Shown here: positions 1 through 13,255 of the stretch, piece after piece
How positions within the stretch are numbered: the first letter of the stretch is position 1
Layout of the letters: every line of letters starts with the position of its first letter
Translations under genes and position numbers: made by a program
Notes under the pieces: generated by a model
What the model was told of the DNA's origin: nothing
Database searches by the model: none
The model's input: only the letters and a program-made list of their open reading frames with translations
Assembly (NCBI RefSeq): GCF_048564905.1
Contig: NC_132993.1
Coordinates: forward strand, 84,785,001-84,849,000
DNA: 64,000 bases
Source: Vicugna pacos
Lineage: Eukaryota; Chordata; Mammalia; Artiodactyla; Camelidae
Reading direction: 5' to 3'

Positions 1-169
1 GTCTTGTCTATACATCTTCCCTTGTCTATATCCACCTATCCAGCTGTGAGGTAATGGACAGTCAGTATCGTTACCAATGACATCAGACACTCATGCCAGA
101 AATGATCTCATAATTCATAGAAGAGACCCCAAGCTGCAGTCAAGGAAAGGTGTGTTTTGTGACACTTAC

Positions 170-232
170 CTTCATTCCTCTTGGTCCGTCTTTTCCTTTG
201 GAACCATTTGGCCCTGGAAGCCCAGCATTCCC
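170..232 (-). CDS. Collagen helix exon GNAGLPGPNG...
   Basis: A 63-bp exon (TACAG acceptor, GTAAGT donor) with seven intact triplets: GNAGLPGPNGSKGKDG and then PRGMK. It is the most 3' exon in the window. About a third of the expected helix and the C-terminal A domains would lie to the left. Confidence 0.85.
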
Positions 233-2639
233 CTGTAATGACACCACAACCCAAATTATCCGTAATGTTTTAGACAATTAATTTCATCTTCCAAAGTGCA
301 ACATATACACATGTAGCCTCTGAGCTGGGGGCTTGGGGCGGAGGAGCAGAGTGTTCTGAGCAAGAAGTCACCTCCCCCACATATCAAGAATGGGAGGGAG
401 GATCTGGCTACCAGAGGGGAAGAACACCATCTGGCTAAGAGATTAGGAAGACAAATGCCTGGACTTTTAGTCACTCTGAATTAAAAATACGATCAAATGA
501 GAATGAAAACAATACCATCGGTTATGAGGCTAGACATTTCCCGAACAAGAGAGAGGTGGCTCAGGCCTTCTTGGAGCTGCTGTTTGAGTCTCCAGGTACT
601 CTAACCCCTGACTTACATCATGCTGCTCAGGTGTTTCAAGCTCTCTCAAATACTCCTTTGCCGCGCCTGATTGCCTGCCTCCATCTGATCTGACCCTTCC
701 ACGAGCCCCTGGAAACAGAGTGGGCGAGGCTCTCATCAGGCTCCAGAAAGAAAGACCCGAATTGGAGGCCAAGTTCAGCCACTTAAACGATCCAGATGAA
801 GAGTCATTTCATCTCTTTGAGCCTCAGTTTCCTCATCTCTATAAAAGTAGGGTGATTTTAAGTAATGCTTCCTTATATGATTTTGAGGAAGACGTTAGTC
901 ATTTACACCCCTTTACACTACTGTTTTTCTCTTGAACTCTACATAAGGATAAGCCTGTGTCACACACCTTTGAGCCTCAAGCCCAATCTCATTAGTCAGT
1001 ATATCCCCCAAACACCTAGAGTGGAAGGGGGACGGAGCTGGTGATCAAGGGCTACTTCCTTGAAACAGCTCTTTTTAGAAATTCCTGATGCCCACAGATC
1101 CCAGAACAAATGGGGTAGCCTTATGTTGTTTGCCCAGGAACATGCAGGTGCATGAACCGGCCCTTGGTAATGAGCAGCTATGTTGTAGCTGTCAGTGTCT
1201 CAAACCTACCTGAGCACCCAGTGAGCCTTTTTCTCCCAAAGTTCCTGGCGGTCCTTGCCTTCCTCTTGGTCCCTGGTCCACAGATGAAATTTAAATTCAA
1301 CCAATTTTTATTGAGCTATTTCTTTTCCATGTACCACAAGACCATCTTGGATGCTGATGGAGGCACAAATGAAGGTGCTCTGACCCACCATGATCTCATT
1401 CATCACACTTGAATCAAGCAGCCTCATCACCCTGAAGCACCCACTCCCTCCAAACTCCCTCCATCAGGACACGAGTCCTCAGTATCTATATTTTTAACCT
1501 CCTCTCCAGCTGAATCTGACAAACACTAACAATTGCTTCCGTGTTTTAATTCACCCAACTAATTTTAAATCCTAAAAGGGGAATGAGAAAAGCTGTCAGG
1601 AAATTGATCTCCTTTGAGAAATCAACCTTTTCTTTCTCCACATAAAGGCTAAGGACAAGCGTTCACATTCTGATGTTATCAAGAGCCCAAACACATGGAA
1701 AAGTGGGCTAATCTCACTGTGCACCTTGCTAGGGGGTGTTCATTTTCTCCCCGATCTATTTTACTTTACTTACTTTACTGACTTTTTCTGCCACTTTAGA
1801 TTTTCTCCCACTTTTCTGAGAGATGCTTTCCTCTGTGAAGGACTGACCGGGCTTCTCCATCCCTGGGTGAGGTTTTTTAATCACCATCCCATACCATCCG
1901 TAGTGGGAAGGTGAGAATCCAGGGGAGCTTTTACCGATTATCTCCCTCATGGTTCACGACATGACTTGCTCTCCTGTGTTCAGCCATACAATAAAGTGAA
2001 CCCAAAGGAGAAACCCAGGACACAACAGTGGTGGGGGGGTCCACAGTTGAATTTGAATTGAGCCAGTGTTCAAGAGGAAAGCCGTAAGTATCTCTCAGCT
2101 CTTTCCCCCTAGGTTGTGGACACTATTTTCTACCATAAAATAAATACAATCGCATCTCTAATTACACTCTGATTTGATCCAGCTCTTTCTTCAGTACCTT
2201 TGTCAAGTGCCAAAACAGCAGAAACTTTCTTAAATGACCATCTGACACTCATAGGATTTTTAACGTTACGGAGAACGATTCAATGCATTAGTAAAATTTG
2301 TTGTTACAAAGTTTTTCCTTTTAAGGGTACTTGGAAATAATGTGGTTTAAAAAAAATGTAGAAAGTGTCCCAGAATGGTTTACAGAATGACAGATTTGGG
2401 TTATGCTTAGGAGATTTCAAAGGAACTGGTTATCACTCCATAGTTTACAAGGCCCCACCGGACTGAATCCTTCAGGGTGAGACCCTGGCCTTCATGGTCT
2501 AAACGACCCAGCCTGTTTGCAAAGTGCCCTGTGTATACTGGCTACTCAGTAAACACTCTGCTGATTTTTCCTGCCAAATTGATTCCAATTTTAAAGAATT
2601 AAATCCTATTTGAGTAATTTGCACTCACAGCTTCAGAGG
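233..2639. other. Collagen introns, mostly unclassified
   Basis: Apart from the exon at 1.2 kb, this stretch holds only short relics. One at about 780-960 has the shape of a MIR 3' part (CTCAGTTTCCTCATCT). No other gene or RNA is recognised. Confidence 0.4.
1210..1272 (-). CDS. Collagen helix exon GPRGRQGPPG...
   Basis: A 63-bp exon (ACCAG acceptor, GTAGGT donor) with seven intact triplets: GPRGRQGPPGTLGEK and then GSLGAQ. Its beginning resembles the 6.7-kb exon, as expected for helix exons that arose by duplication. Confidence 0.8.
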
Positions 2640-2880
2640 CAGTAATTCAGAGCACAGGCTTCATAACTAGACTGCCTGCGCCTGAACCTGGCCTCCATCA
2701 CTTCCTAGCTGTGCGAGCTTGGCCAGTTTACCTCACTTTTCCAGCCCGCCCCCCTCCCCCGCCATTTCTCCCCTCTAAAACGAGGAAGATAAAACCTCCC
2801 CACTGAAGGCTTAAATGAGTTAAGATAAGTGTCTAGGGCCGTATCTAGGACACAACAAAAGCTCAATAAATATTAGCCAT
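2640..2880 (+). repeat. MIR SINE
   Basis: Contains the MIR core pattern: CACTTCCTAGCTGTG, a TTGGCCAGTTTACCTCA motif, and an end with GCTCAATAAATATTAG. Old, diverged copy inside a collagen intron. Confidence 0.7.
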
Positions 2881-3040
2881 CGGCATTTAACCTCCCCAGA
2901 AAAGACGCTACATATTTTGCTTAGGGAGGCCCTGGCAGGGAGCATCGTAGAACATTCCAATACATGTTAAATTCCTATCAGAGAAGGTAAAATTTCAAAC
3001 GAATATTGCTGAGCACTAAAAGCAAGTTCACTGATACAAC

Positions 3041-3104
3041 CTGTGAGCCTGGATGGCCAAGCTCTCCTGGGTAACCTTGTTCGCTGGATTCTCCACCCCA
3101 TACC
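3041..3104 (-). CDS. Collagen helix exon, 1 bp too long
   Basis: A 64-bp exon (GACAG acceptor, GTTGTA donor). Its 3' part reads GYPGELGHPGSQ in the collagen frame. The 5' part is one base out of register because of a run of four G where three would keep frame. A glycine is also replaced by serine (GES SEQ). Without the extra base it would be a normal 63-bp exon. Confidence 0.7.
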
Positions 3105-6100
3105 CTGTCGAAAGGAAGAAAACTCAGTGAGTTCTCCAGGCATCTTCAGTGTTCCTGTTGAAGGCAGCCTTCCCTGCAAGAGGTCACTTGAAAGCCACAA
3201 GAGAAAGGCAAAATAATCTGAAGGTCTGCGCTCAGTCCTCTTAGGACACAGAATCAGGGAGGAGGTGTGTGAGGGGGGTCCCACTTATTTGCTTAGGACA
3301 TTCTTATTGTCTTTTCCAGTCTCCTTCCAAACAGCTAGTTGTTTAAATATAAAAGCACTTTGTTTAAATAACCCAAACCCCCAATTTACACAATAACAGT
3401 TCCTAAAAGCCCATCCATCCCTTTTAAGGGCTAGATGGTCCCTGGTGTTAAGGACCTTTATCCCCTGTGAGGAAACTCAGAATGTCAAGCACAGCAGCAA
3501 GTGTGGCATTTGGGGACAAAGGCACACACAGCACACAAAGAAATAGCAGAAAACTGGCTTTAAAATCCTACAGATCCCTACAGCACTGAGCTAGCTCTCT
3601 AGGCACAGGGTGAGCTATTAAAATAATTCATCTGGTAACTGATTTAATTCCTCCCTCAAATTAATATTTCCATTTCTACAGAGAAGATACATATTCCAAG
3701 ATTGAGGACAATACCTGTTTTGTGACCAGTGCTGCCTTCTTTTTCACACTGCTCACTGTTGACCAGGCTACTGATTAGTTGTAGATTTGCAAAGACAAGA
3801 AACCCTAAGCTCAGAACAAAGCAATACGTGGATCAAAGACTTGTGCTTCTTAAGTTTTTTAAACCATTCAGATAAATGGGAAGCTCTCCTACTAATCATT
3901 CCTGTTAAATTGTTCTATTCTTCAAGAGTTGATTTCTAGATTCGTAAGTGTGAGTCACATTTTAAAAGGCATGTAGCTAGACATTTTGAAATCGTTTGGA
4001 AGATGTGGGCCAATTTGCTCATCACATTAGTGACATTTGTAGTACAACAGATTGGAAAATGATGCGGCTCTGTACAGCAAAGTTCAGACTCTTTCACATT
4101 TATACTAGGGAAATCATTACAGCAAAGAAAAGCAAGAACAGAACAAAAGCCCTGTAATACAGCTTTTTCTTTTCATCACTGTTATATTTAAACAAATAGA
4201 AATTATCTAAATGTTCAACATTAGAATGGTTTAGTAAATCACTGTTCTTCAACAGAGTAGAATATAATGCATTAAAGTGATACTAGTAAGATTTGGAAAC
4301 ATAGAAAAGCAGAATATAAACTAGTATATACATTAAAAACAGCTCTTTATTATGTATGCAAATAAAGGAAACATACAAACAGGAAAATAATTGCAGGAGG
4401 GCGGTGGGTTTGTGCACATTTAAAAAATTAATGATATTCTTAATTTTATCTTAAGTAACAAAAAGTTTTCCCTTATTGCCAAATAATCTGTGCATTGATT
4501 TGTTTGCCATAGTACAATCTTTTCCATAAATAAGATCTTATTTAAAATTTCATTTTATTATGCACCTTGCAAAAACCAGCACATCTAATTTATACCCAAT
4601 AATTTCCCAAGGTCAAGGGATACTGTAATCTGGAGTTCAGCACCTCTTTAAGCCACATTTTCCCAATAATACTGACTGATCTTTAGCAAGTTACAGCCTC
4701 AAAACTTAAATGAGTCCTATGACCACGGCTCCAACACTGGGTTAACTAGCAAACCACTGACTTGTTGGATAAACCTAGTTCACTCTAGAACCTGCAAGTA
4801 ATTATAAATTTTCCTCTTATTAAAAACTCAAACTTGAATAGAAACAACAACAAACAACTACAGTGATTCTTGAAAAGAGCAAAAAGTACAGGGATTCATC
4901 AAGATTATGATGCATTAAAGGGAGAGGTTTTCTATTAAAGATGGCCATGGTCACACATTTTTCCCAGCTCCCAAAATGAAAGATTGTTGTTCAAAGTCTG
5001 TCCCCAGAAGACAACAGTGCAGAGGTCCAGAGAGCAATCAGCCCGGATTAGAGCAGGAGGACAGAGGGCTCAGGAAGGAGGAAACTAAGAAAAATAAACC
5101 TCACATGTTAGAATATATTGGGAGGTTAGCAGTTTTGTGGAAAAGCTTTATGATTAACTAGTAATAGGCACCTGGGGAGAGAGGGTGACTCAAGGAATAC
5201 AAAAGTGACGGATAAATATCACTTACAGCCATTTGTGATGTTTATCAGTCATCATCTGAATGATGAATTGATTTGACCAAAAGTAGAGAAAATAAGTGTA
5301 TTATAAGGATGAGTTGAGGGGAAGTGTATGGAAGAGATGGACAGGTTAAGAAAAATCTTTGTTCTCCATCAGAAGAATTCAATAGAAAAACATTCAAAAT
5401 GGAAAACAAAGAAATAGCAAAGTAAGCAATCTGACTTTAAATTTATGCACAGGCTGAGCTCTGGTTCAAATTAAATAAAAAGGAAAGACATAGGAGACGG
5501 AGTTCAGTTTAACAAACCAAAAATAACCAAGACCCAACTGGGCAGAGGACCCACTGCCGATGGCTAGTTAGATAAACCACACACAGGATTGCAAAAATAT
5601 TAAATAATTCAAGAGTAAGAAATTCTTTCCACTGAGCCATTTAATTTCTCCAGAACTTAGCCTAGTCAAGTTGTAGTCTATTTCTTTCTGCCTTTTGGGG
5701 GCTAAAAACAATAGGCTACAATGATAGTTCAAGACATTATTTCACAAATGTTCAAACTGAATTAAAAGCATAAGAATCTATTTCAAGCCTCAACATTTTA
5801 TGAGAAGTCATATTTTACTTAGTGTCAACAAAGATTGTTTGCATTTTTGAGACTTGAAATTTCTCAGTAGCCATGCTTTTCCAACATGTTTAGTTTGAAG
5901 ACACAGGAGTCTCACCTTCTTTTGTTCTGAGGAGGTCACTGCCCACCCATCACACACACACACACACATACACTCAGCCATTCCCAGGCTCAGAAATGAC
6001 ATAAGTCAGTCTCTGACCTCTCCTCCACCCCTAAATCCTGAGAATGCTAGGGGGAAAAAAATACCAGCAGAGCAGGACCAAACCACATTAGAGAGGAGTC

Positions 6101-6129
6101 CACGTAACTCTCGTTTTGAACAAAAATTT
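3105..6129. other. Collagen intron with old LINE relics
   Basis: AT-rich intron. At about 4,100-4,470 the text resembles the 3' part of an ancient L1 (AAATGTTCAACATTAGAATGG and an AT-rich tail). A short (CA)n run lies near 5,950-5,970. No coding signal is seen. Confidence 0.4.
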
Positions 6130-6335
6130 CCAAGAGCATCTTGATCTTTGGATTTGAATCCTGTCTCCACCACTTACTTATTAGCTATGTGGTCTCTGAC
6201 AACTAACTTCACTTTGCTAAACCTTTATTTCCTCTCTTATCCATAAAAAGTAACCAATGATGCTCATAACTCCTGGGGTTGTAGAAAGGTTACATGAGGT
6301 CATATAAATAAAGTGCTAGACAAATGCTTTGTAAA
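6130..6335 (+). repeat. MIR SINE
   Basis: Shows the MIR layout: ATTTGAATCCTGTCTCCACC, TTAGCTATGTGG, a CTTTATTTCCTCTCTTATC block and a final AATAAAGTGCTAGACAAATG. Confidence 0.65.
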
Positions 6336-6736
6336 ATATGATTCCCCTACAGAGATGCCCCACCCCACCCTCAGATAACACCCACCAACCCTTCTTCGGA
6401 AATTGTAACCGCTTGGTCTTTTCTCTTTATTTAGTGACTATGAGACCCCCTTATGCACCTGTAGTAAGTCCCACTTCTTTAAATGAAAAAGTCACTATTT
6501 CAGAGGTAAAAGCAATTCTTTAAGATGTTAGCTTATTTTCAATCTAGGTGAACTGTTACAGCAGGTTGGGGAGGGAGCAGAGAGGAACCATATAAACTTT
6601 CCCTTCTCCATGGAAACCTCTCAGGGATCACGCAGCCTCCATCAGCCCAACCAACACCTGCCTTGACCCCAGACAGAACTATTTACAGAAGCCATATGTG
6701 TGGAATAAGAAGTAACTCTTTCCAGAAAACACTGAC

Positions 6737-6772
6737 CTTCAATCCTGGCAGACCTTGTCTTCCTCTTGGACC
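6737..6772 (-). CDS. Collagen helix exon GPRGRQGLPGLK
   Basis: A 36-bp exon only 115 bp downstream of the previous one (CTTAG acceptor, GTCAGT donor), with four perfect triplets. Confidence 0.75.
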
Positions 6773-6887
6773 CTAAGGATAGAAGGAAAGTGGAGACCTT
6801 AGAGAAGGAAACAAGCCAGTTTTCACCCCAGCCTCTCTCTCTCCCACAAAAGCAGATAAAATACATCCAACAAGTGGCTATACCTAC

Positions 6888-6941
6888 CTGAGGGCCAACA
6901 CTTCCTGTTCCCCCGTGAGGTCCATCAATATTAGAACTTCC
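6888..6941 (-). CDS. Collagen helix exon GSSNIDGPHGG
   Basis: A 54-bp exon (TGTCAG acceptor, GTAGGT donor) encodes GSSNIDGPHGGTGSVGPQ. The second triplet starts with asparagine (NID) rather than glycine, a break in the helix pattern. The frame is open. Confidence 0.75.
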
Positions 6942-7589
6942 CTGACAAGAAAGAGGTAAAGTGATTGGTTTAGATAGCCACACATTTCCGAGTTTACCCT
7001 CTAGATATGGGCTGTCCCACACAGAAACCACTAACTAGCCTGTGGCTCTTAAATTTAAATTAACCTAAAGTAAGTTAAATATAAAATTTAGTTCCTTAGT
7101 TATAGTAGGTACATTTCAAGTGTTCAATAACCACAGGTGGCTGGTGGCTACCATATTGGACAGTACAGATACAGAACAGTTCTGTGATCTAGAAAATTTT
7201 GTTGGTCAGCATTCCTCTAGAAGCAAGTGGATTTAATTTGGTGTTCTGAAATATCCACATTGTGGGCATTTTCTCCCTAGATTGTTTGTTTGCTGAACAA
7301 TATCCAGCAAGGGTTCACCATGCTGGGACAGTAGTCATATGTACTTGCCAAGAAGCCAGGTTTAATACTTGAAAAATGTGCAAAAGGAAACAGAAGACTG
7401 GTCTCTGCACATGTGGAGTGATGGGTAGACCAGACGGTGCAAGGGGAGGCTATTCAGTCATGATGGGGACACTTCCTAGAGCTCTCACCTATTTAAGGTC
7501 TGAAGTGGGAAAATAAGTGGTGTCCAGAGAAAACCAAACTGAGTCCACATTTCAGGAGAATGGAAAAAAACATCTTGGGTCCCAAATAG

Positions 7590-7985
7590 GGATATTTTAG
7601 ATAATTACTCAGTGAAGTTGCATGCTAACTCAGTAAGAATCCATAAATTGGCAAAGAATATGAAATACAGAAACATACAAAACAGAAACAGATTCACAGA
7701 CATAGTAAACAATTTTATGATTAATGGGGGAAAGAGGGTGGGAAGGGATAAATTTGGGAGTTTGAGATTTGCAAAGGTTAACCACCATATATGAAAATAG
7801 AGTAAAAAACAAGTTTCTGCTGTACAGCACAGGGAACTGTATTCAATACCTTGTAATAACCTTTAATGAAAGACATATGAAAATGAATATATGTGTATAT
7901 ATATACATGACTGGGACATGATGATGTACACCAGAAATCAATACATTGTAACTGACTGTACTTCAATTAAAAAAAATTTTTAATA
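7590..7985 (+). repeat. L1 3' end (3'-UTR and tail)
   Basis: Carries the L1 3' signature repeated throughout this window: AATTTGGGAGTTTGAGATT, CTGTACAGCACAGGGAACTG, ACACCAGAAATCAATACATTG, TTCAATTAAAAAAA. It is antisense to the collagen gene. Confidence 0.75.
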
Positions 7986-7999
7986 CAGAAACAAAAACA

Positions 8000-9420
8000 A
8001 TTTGTGCAAAGCTATTCTTCTGTTATTTACAACAGATCAAATTCTGATACAATCTAAATATTCCATGAAGTGAGAGATGTGTTAATTACATTATGGTAGA
8101 AATGCTTTTGTAATCACATAAAAACAATCAAAAACTATATTTATCAGAAGTTTATAAAGTAGAAAAAAATTGTGCTATCATGTTGTTCTTTCCAAGTATG
8201 CTAAATTTTGTAAGTAAATAATTTATCCAGATAAGGAGAAAGACAAAATGGTGATTCCTCATTTTTTATATTGTTGTAGAACATTTCTTAATAAGCTCAT
8301 GGGATCCTCATCTGAATGTCTCAGGGAGAGTAACTTTGCCATCAACAAGTTAGGAAGGTCTAGTAAGCTGATGGTTTTCTTAGTCACTGGAACTCCTGAA
8401 TTTTTTTCTCTACATTTTACATTTCTGTACTCTCAAATATCTGTGGTGTTACTTTTATAATCGGAATTTTTACAGTGAAGTAGATTTTATGAGGGAGAAG
8501 GCTTTAGGTAAAACACTCACAATTTGTCCAGATGTAATAAAGATTCTTTCTTAAAATGGTTATCATTTTCTCATTTCAACAGTAAGTAATTTATTTGCAG
8601 CCAACATAGTAAAGAAATTATTTGGGCAGATGCTAGAATCATTGGGTAAAAGATGGTTGGTAAATAAGAACTATGCAGTCTCAGGGTGTCATCTTCCAAA
8701 TTAATCACTGGACAGAGGGAAAAGTATGTTCACAGTGGATGAATCTGGTGGACACCATCTTAATCAGATGACAAAATTAATGCACCAATAATGAGGGAGA
8801 CTGGCAGTGTCCCACCTGGTGACTGAGAACGGTCCAGCATTGATTAATCTCCTTTCACAAATGCTAACCTGAATCTAGCCATGAGGAAACAATCAGGTAA
8901 ATTCTAATTGAGGGATGCTGGTGTACTGGTCTAGATCATCAATGTCATGTGAACAAACAAATAACTGGGCAATGGTTGTGACCAAGACAATGAAATGCAC
9001 CACATAATCCTTGACTGGGTCCCGGGACAACAATAAAAATAGTTGTAAAGGGCATTATTGAGGCAAGTGTGGAAATCTGAATGTGGGCTGTATATTAGAA
9101 AAACATTTTGCATTGATACAAAAATTTTTCAAATGTGATGACTGTATTTTGCTTGTATAGGAGAATGCCTTTGTTCCAATTAGTCCTCAAATGACTCAGC
9201 AAGATATGTACATATATTACCCATGTATTTGTACAGAGAGACGAAAAGCGGGGTCAGTGGTAACAATTGGTGTCCATTACACTTGTCTTGAAACTACAAA
9301 TTTTTTTGCAGGTTTCAAATTTTTCAAAATAAAAAGTTGAGGTAAAATGTAGAACAGGTTCATCACATACTATTTCAACAATTCAGAGAACAAGGTTAAA
9401 GAAAATAAATGCACTTCTGG
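8000..9420. other. Intron with unclassified ancient repeat text
   Basis: AT-rich, with an element-like end near 9,300-9,350 (TTTTCAAAATAAAAAGTTGAGG), a common tail of old transposon copies. No family is assigned and no coding signal is seen. Confidence 0.3.
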
Positions 9421-9429
9421 CTGTTTATC

Positions 9430-9810
9430 CTTCTAGGAAAAATAGATACGGGTATCTTCTACCCATTTGGACCCCTTGTGGAGTACAGAGTTTTGTAATC
9501 TGGTTTTTTTCACTTAATATCATACCATGAATGTTTTCCTTGTTAGAAATAGTCTTCTAAATTATTTTTCATGGCTTAATAATATTTTATCGTGTTGGTA
9601 CACCATCATTTATACGAACAATCCCTTTTCATTGAACACGTAGGCTTTGCAGTGATTAAAAATCATCACCTTGACCATCTTTGGAGTTAAAACCTTGTTT
9701 GATCCATGATATGTTTCTGGATAAATTTTTAGAGCTGGGAAGACTGGGTCAAAGGACGTGCACATGTTAAGTCATGGCAGGCACAGTTGGCGACCATGCA
9801 ACAAACCCTC
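9430..9810 (-). repeat. Old LINE fragment
   Basis: Reads like a reversed ancient L1 piece: TTTTTTCACTTAATATCAT, GTTTTCCTTG, ATGGCTTAATAATATTTTAT, CTGGGTCAAAGG. Family assignment is by general resemblance only. Confidence 0.4.
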
Positions 9811-9819
9811 CCCTTTCTT

Positions 9820-12060
9820 CCTTGCTGACAAAAATCTCAGTTTTGTTTGGTGCAACAACATGCCCCACTCTAAGGGCTGACTTACAACAGGTCTAAGTCA
9901 ATCATGACAATCTCATCTCTTCTGTCAGAGACGTGCTTTCTCTGGTGCTCTTAAAATGGGGTGAGGGTGGGTGGGGAGCCCAGGACCCAGCCAATGAGCC
10001 AAATGAGCTATAAACAGAGTATTGCTGGGAGTGCCCTGATGAAGGCAAGCCCCTCTCCTGCTGCCATTTCATGTAACAGTGGAGATGAAATCCTTAATGC
10101 CCAGCCCAAGAACCACACTGCAGATGGCACCCTGGAAAGAAGGAGCTGAGCCCCTGATGACATCACTGGGTTTTGATGACATCACTGGGTTTTGATACAC
10201 CGCTGAGCTCATGTACCAAACCTGCCCCCACCTGGATTATCAAACACATTTATCAGCTAAAGCCTGCCAGTCAGGCTTTCTGTCACTTGCATATTAAAAA
10301 ACACAAACAAAAAACAGCCGTTCTAACTGACATATGTTGACTGATTGCCTTCCACAAAGGTTGTATTGCTTTTCATTCTCCCGGAAGTGTGAAGCCGTCA
10401 CTGGTTTCCCATCCCTTCCCCAAATTCTAGGCATAGAATAAAGTTCCTCTGTGGTTTGAAAGACGGCTTCATCAGGGCCCCTTCTCCAACCAGGTTACAG
10501 TCAATCTGCTCTTTGGTAAAACCGAGGAAAGACTGACCCCTAGGGGGCTCTCATCTCAAAGCACCTAACAGGCTAGGCCGTCAGCATGCACCAGCTGCAG
10601 GCTTGTGTAACTGGCAGGAGTGACTTCCATCATCCAAATCTACGCAAAGAACCCTTAGTTAGGAGCCTTCTTTGAGCTCAGCATGGGAGTAGCGAGCACA
10701 GGAAAGGAAAATGCAGCATGACGTGGCGCTGTTTCAGGTACCTTTTTGCCTGTACGCACAATTCAGGCATCCGGTGTTCAAGGTTAACCCTTTAGCTAAA
10801 GTCAGCGATGGACACCTCGGACACCTCGGAAAGCTGTGAGCAGGAGGGTCCCCCCGGTGCCGAGACGGATGCAGCAGCAGACAGTTTGTCTAGAGACCTG
10901 AGTTCCTTTCCAGCAGTGAAACCATGAGCAAATCACAGCTGATACAGATCAAGACCTTTCTTGCCATGATAACCACTGACTCCTGGAAACTTTGAAATGG
11001 TTTCTCTACTAGTCCCACCCTGCGGATGAGGAAACTGGGGCCGGGATGGGTTCAGGGTGGCTGCCCTGCTGTTCCCTTAGCTCAATCCCATAGCTGATTG
11101 AGGCAATTCACATGGCTCTCTGATCTCAACTCACCAAAGAAAATCCTCACAGTTGGTCCAAAACAACTGTAATCGACAACAGGATGAGAAATTCTTGCAG
11201 CAAGTCATGACGATTTTCTCACATAGCTGTGTAATAATGATCTTGTTACAAACTGGACTTTATTCAGAACCTGGGCGTATATAAAATGGTTGCGAACTAG
11301 CCAAAATTCATGAAGGAGAATGGATGTCCTAAGGTTTTTGTCAAAGGATGCAAATAGGAGTTCTAAGCAAATGGAAGTTCCTCTAGAGTTGTGAACATTT
11401 TGCTATGCACACCCCATTCCTGGAAACTGGGAAGGATGAACTCTGTGGATGGAGGTACCTGGGTTATTTCAGTCATTATTCAGAATCTTGCATTTTAATG
11501 TCTTGGGAGTAAAAATCTAAAAATACCTTTCAACAAATTGGTCTCTGTCAAGATAGCAAGTCTTTTTCCTTCTGTGATGACTCTTATCACAATGCTTCTA
11601 GTATTTAGAACTAGACAAAGATCTTCTCTTTAAAAATGGATGGTACCCCATACACATCAATTGACAGTTGCCATGACAGAAAGCAAGCCAGCGGGGTGAT
11701 GACCCTGAGCATTTTTTAAATCGAGGCATCATTATAAAATTGGAGAATTTTAAAACTGAAAGGGCTTAGGCATCATTGAGTCCCATATTTTCAATTCGGA
11801 GATGAGGAAACCAAGGACAAAAGAGGTAAAGTAAATTACTAATGCTGTGGGAGGTAAGATCTGTACAAAAAAATAATAATAAACCAGGAGACAAAAATGC
11901 TAGGACAAGGATATAAGTAGAGATTAGCATTCAGAGCTCCTGTTCCCATGGACAGTGGAGACCATACATTTTCACTGTGGTTTTCTCTGCTGATCCAACC
12001 TGAATGCCCACGACTCCTGCCCCAGCCAGCATCTGCTCCCAGGGCACCAGTATCCCCAAA
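9820..12060. other. Intron without a recognised gene
   Basis: Holds a 20-bp direct repeat (TGATGACATCACTGGGTTT twice, near 10,156-10,193) and a GGACACCTC doublet near 10,808. A MIR-like stretch (GATGAGGAAACC) lies near 11,800. No missing collagen exon could be recognised, although one or more would be expected between the 12.1-kb and 6.9-kb exons. Confidence 0.35.
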
Positions 12061-12079
12061 GGGAGGGAGACCTTCTTAC

Positions 12080-12145
12080 CTAGTGTCCATGCCTCCCTTT
12101 TTCCCCCTTGGGGCCTTGGGTGAATCTATGAATTCCAGGATCTCC
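12080..12145 (-). CDS. Collagen helix exon ending in TAG
   Basis: A 66-bp exon (CCCAG acceptor, GTAAGA donor) reads GDPGIHRFTQGPKGEKGRHG and then H, with the final codon TAG. It corresponds to the imperfect stretch GDPGNPGQDSQERGPKG in alpha-3, which explains the non-glycine middle. The terminal TAG would be CAG or another sense codon in a working gene. Only the last codon is affected and the splice signals remain good. Confidence 0.7.
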   Translation of the reverse strand, partial: GDPGIHRFTQGPKGEKGRHGH

Positions 12146-12472
12146 CTGGGAAAATAAAAGGTTGCTTAGCTCAAATGGGTAGGAAAATTATGATTATTAA
12201 AAAAGAAAAGGCACCAAAGTGGACCCTTTCAGTTGTCTGAGCCTGCTCAGTATTCCAAATACCCAGTGCAGTTAAAATTCTAAACACTTTAAGAGCCCAA
12301 ACGTTGTATAAGATGGACTTCCTTTCAAATCCCCTATTGGTCACAATACTAAGACAGGCTGAACAGATGCCTCATTAATGAATTATTCATTGTCCTCTGC
12401 CTTTGTGCCCAAGCAAACAATTCACAGTCCCTGGATTAGAGCAGCAGAAATCCCTGAAGCCCCACTACTCAC

Positions 12473-12529
12473 AAAATCTCCCCTCTCCTCTCCATGCTCA
12501 CCAGGTCATCCAGGTGGCCCAGGCAAGCC
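12473..12529 (-). CDS. Collagen helix exon with in-frame TGA
   Basis: After a TTTAAG acceptor the minus strand reads GLPGPPG, stop (TGA), PGEHGEERGDF, then a GTGAGT donor (57 bp). The position fits KGPRGEKGERGDV in alpha-3. The length is 3 bp more than six triplets, with an apparent extra GAG codon. An alternative donor inside gives 28 bp. Exon limits are less certain than for neighbours. Confidence 0.5.
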
Positions 12530-12679
12530 CTTAAATCAAATTTTTAAAAAGTGTCACTTTTTAAACTCATCTATTGCCTAAAGGGAAATGGCAAATGAGA
12601 TTCAAATTAAAAGAGCAATGTAGTACGTGAACTTTAAAGCATTAGCTGCCAAAGAGATGAGGTTGAGACACAGAAAAGA

Positions 12680-12800
12680 ACATACTTTTATTGGAAATCT
12701 GGGATACACTTGGCCCTATATGTGCATTGCCTCACAATTCAAGAATTAACCTGCTACATATGAGGAAACTGAGGCTCAGAGAAGTCAGACCCTGTCCCCC
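12680..12800 (-). repeat. MIR fragment
   Basis: Contains ATGAGGAAACTGAGGCTCAG, the conserved central string of reversed MIR copies. Confidence 0.55.
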
Positions 12801-13039
12801 TACCACCAATACCCTGGATCTTTTCACAACTTCCTGATGCTCCTACACAGAAATACACGTAAGGAAAAGAAGGCTTTCTCCATCAGTACTAGCAGCGCAA
12901 GATCTTATGAAAAAGAGAAGAAAAGAGAGAGAAATGCTTCTGGAGCTCCTGACTGCTACAGGCAGGGAACCAGAGAGGTGGAGGAACTTGCCATTAGACT
13001 ATGACATGAAAAGCAAATGGTTGCTTCTCTTAAAACCTG

Positions 13040-13255
13040 CTGTTAGATACACATGACTGTATCTAAAATAGATAAACACAAGGTCCTACTGTATAGCACA
13101 GGAAACTACATTCAATACCCTGTAATAACATATAACGGAAAAGAATATAAAAAGAAAAAAATATATGTGTATGCATATGTACAAATGAATCACTTTGCTG
13201 TACTCTTAAAGCTAACATTGTAAGTCAACTACAATTCAATAAAAAAAATGTTTGT
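13040..13255 (+). repeat. L1 3' end
   Basis: Same 3'-UTR signature as other copies: TACTGTATAGCACAGGAAAC, GAATCACTTTGCTGTAC, AACTACAATTCAATAAAAAA. Confidence 0.75.
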